DNA of 5,220 bases from Stenotrophomonas sp. (GTDB taxonomy: Bacteria; Pseudomonadota; Gammaproteobacteria; Xanthomonadales; Xanthomonadaceae), in the NCBI GenBank assembly GCA_003525885.1, contig DQIG01000078.1:1-5220 (forward strand), read 5' to 3'. Under the pieces are notes generated by a model. It worked only from the letters and a program-made list of their open reading frames with translations, was not told the DNA's origin and did not search any database. Positions 4,302 to 5,220 of this stretch are shown here, piece by piece. Every line of letters starts with the position of its first letter. Positions within the stretch are counted from its first letter, which is position 1. The position numbers and the translations under genes are program-made.

Positions 4302-5220
4302 TCAGAGCAGCCCTTCGCGCTTCACTGCCAGGTAGCGCTCCACCAGCGCGCCGGGCAGGGCATCGGCGGTCACGTCCAGCACCATCACCTTCTCGCTGCG
4401 CAGGGCGTCGTGTGCCTTCGCGCGCTGCTGCAGGTACAGCGCTGCTGCACCGGCCTGGGTGGCGTCTTCCAGCGTCTGCACCTCGCCCTCCAGGGCGCCG
4501 TCCAGCTCGCGCTCGCGCAGGCTGGCCACGCACACCAGGTGGCGCTGCTGCAGCAGCCGCACCGCCGCCAGCAGGTCTTCGATGTCCTCGTCGCGCACGT
4601 TGCTGACCAGCATCACCAGCGCACGCCGGCGCTGGCGCAGCGATACTTCGGTGGCGGCGGCCAGGTAATCGGTGGCCACCGCGCGCGGCTGCAGGTCGTA
4701 GCTGGCGCGCAGCAGGTGCTCGACGGTGCCCATGCCGCGCTGCGGCGCCACCCACCGGCGTTCGCCACCAGCAGCGAACAGGCCAGCGGCATCGCCCTGG
4801 CGCAGCGCCAGGTAGGCCACCACCAGCGAGGCATTCAAGGCATGGTCGAAGTGCGAGAGCCCGCCTTCACTGGCCAGCATGCGCCGGCCACTGTCGAGCA
4901 TCAGCAGCAACTGCTGGTTCTTCTCGTCCTGGTATTCGCGCGAAATCAGTTTGCGCGCACGTGCGGTGGCCTTCCAGTCGAGCTGGCGCAGGCTGTCGCC
5001 GATACGGTACTCGCGCATCTGGTGGAAGTCGGTACCTTCGCCACGGCGGCGCTTCACATGCGCACCGACCAGCCGCGAGGCCTGGTCGGCACTGAACAAC
5101 GCAAAGCGGGTGAGCGGCACGAAGTTCGGATAGACCCGCACGTCCAGCTCCGGCGGCAGCGTGCGTTGCTGCCACCACAGGCGCCACGGCGAGCGCATGC
5201 GCAGGTGCACGCCTTCGAAG
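4302..5220 (-). CDS. DUF58 domain protein, C-terminal 305 residues (N-terminus beyond window edge)
   Basis: The frame is open to the right window edge and ends at TGA 4304-4302. A GTG at 5210-5208 is not a credible start: the preceding codons (Phe-Glu-Gly-) continue the family pattern in which a beta-sandwich region ends in VHLRxRSPxxLW. The DUF58 core follows: VYPNF, then RRRGEGTDFHQMREYRIGD and SLRQLDWKATARARKLISREYQDEK, the family hallmark, then a von Willebrand A-like fold beginning LLLMLDSGRRM. The Asp-x-Gly there departs from the DxSxS metal site of true vWA domains, which is usual for DUF58. An alpha/beta region (ALVMLVSNVRDEDIEDLL) and helical C-terminus (LPGALVERYLAVKREGLL) complete it. 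Family members are generally about 430 residues with N-terminal membrane helices and lie beside MoxR ATPase genes; both would be outside the window here. Exact function is unknown. It converges on the zinc-ribbon gene. Confidence 0.93.
   Translation of the reverse strand, partial: FEGVHLRMRSPWRLWWQQRTLPPELDVRVYPNFVPLTRFALFSADQASRLVGAHVKRRRGEGTDFHQMREYRIGDSLRQLDWKATARARKLISREYQDEKNQQLLLMLDSGRRMLASEGGLSHFDHALNASLVVAYLALRQGDAAGLFAAGGERRWVAPQRGMGTVEHLLRASYDLQPRAVATDYLAAATEVSLRQRRRALVMLVSNVRDEDIEDLLAAVRLLQQRHLVCVASLRERELDGALEGEVQTLEDATQAGAAALYLQQRAKAHDALRSEKVMVLDVTADALPGALVERYLAVKREGLL

Noticed and set aside
3925..4755. 276-codon open frame on the minus strand
   Set aside because: It spans the palindrome cluster and overlaps both the zinc-ribbon and the DUF58 genes; its composition is Ala/Gly/Arg-rich with no recognisable motif.
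5208..5210. GTG as start of the DUF58 gene
   Set aside because: The reading frame continues upstream to the window edge with family-like residues, and the part to the left lacks the N-terminal membrane region the family has.

Overview
The window looks like a chromosomal segment of a high-GC gammaproteobacterium of the Xanthomonadaceae, most probably Stenotrophomonas (S. maltophilia group). The best clue is a set of short perfect palindromes, at least two of them headed by GTAG. This is the form of the SMAG repetitive extragenic palindromes of that genus. Codon use (strong C/G third positions) and the protein sequences agree with this.

Layout: (1) 1-1471, minus strand: the first 490 residues of IlvD, dihydroxy-acid dehydratase, cut by the left window edge. 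(2) 1472-1814: a 343-base divergent intergenic region with several inverted repeats, including alternative stem-loops in the presumed ilvD leader, a double hairpin, one SMAG repeat and an operator-like imperfect palindrome. (3) 1815-4199, plus strand: a compact three-gene cassette made of a DUF1190/UPF0441 (YgiB-like) predicted lipoprotein, a YgiC-like ATP-grasp ligase of the glutathionylspermidine-synthetase family, and an unrecognised 208-residue protein with multiple zinc knuckles. The genes are separated by 7 bases and then overlap by 1 base, so they are very probably one translationally coupled operon. (4) 4196-4284: three palindromes between convergent genes, the first sharing its TAG with the stop codon of the zinc-ribbon gene. 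(5) 4302-5220, minus strand: the C-terminal 305 residues of a DUF58 protein, cut by the right window edge.

How the genes work together: IlvD belongs to branched-chain amino acid synthesis and DUF58 proteins usually sit with MoxR-type AAA ATPases; neither has an evident link to the cassette. The cassette is the interesting part. DUF1190 and YgiC-like genes are also paired in E. coli (ygiB-ygiC and yjfM-yjfC), yet their joint biochemistry is unsettled. GspS-type ATP-grasp enzymes join an amine to a C-terminal glycine carboxylate, and the DUF1190 protein here ends in Gly-Gly. This suggests a testable ligase-substrate relation. The third, zinc-ribbon member is an additional partner that I cannot assign.

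No tRNA, rRNA, CRISPR, insertion sequence or phage gene was seen.
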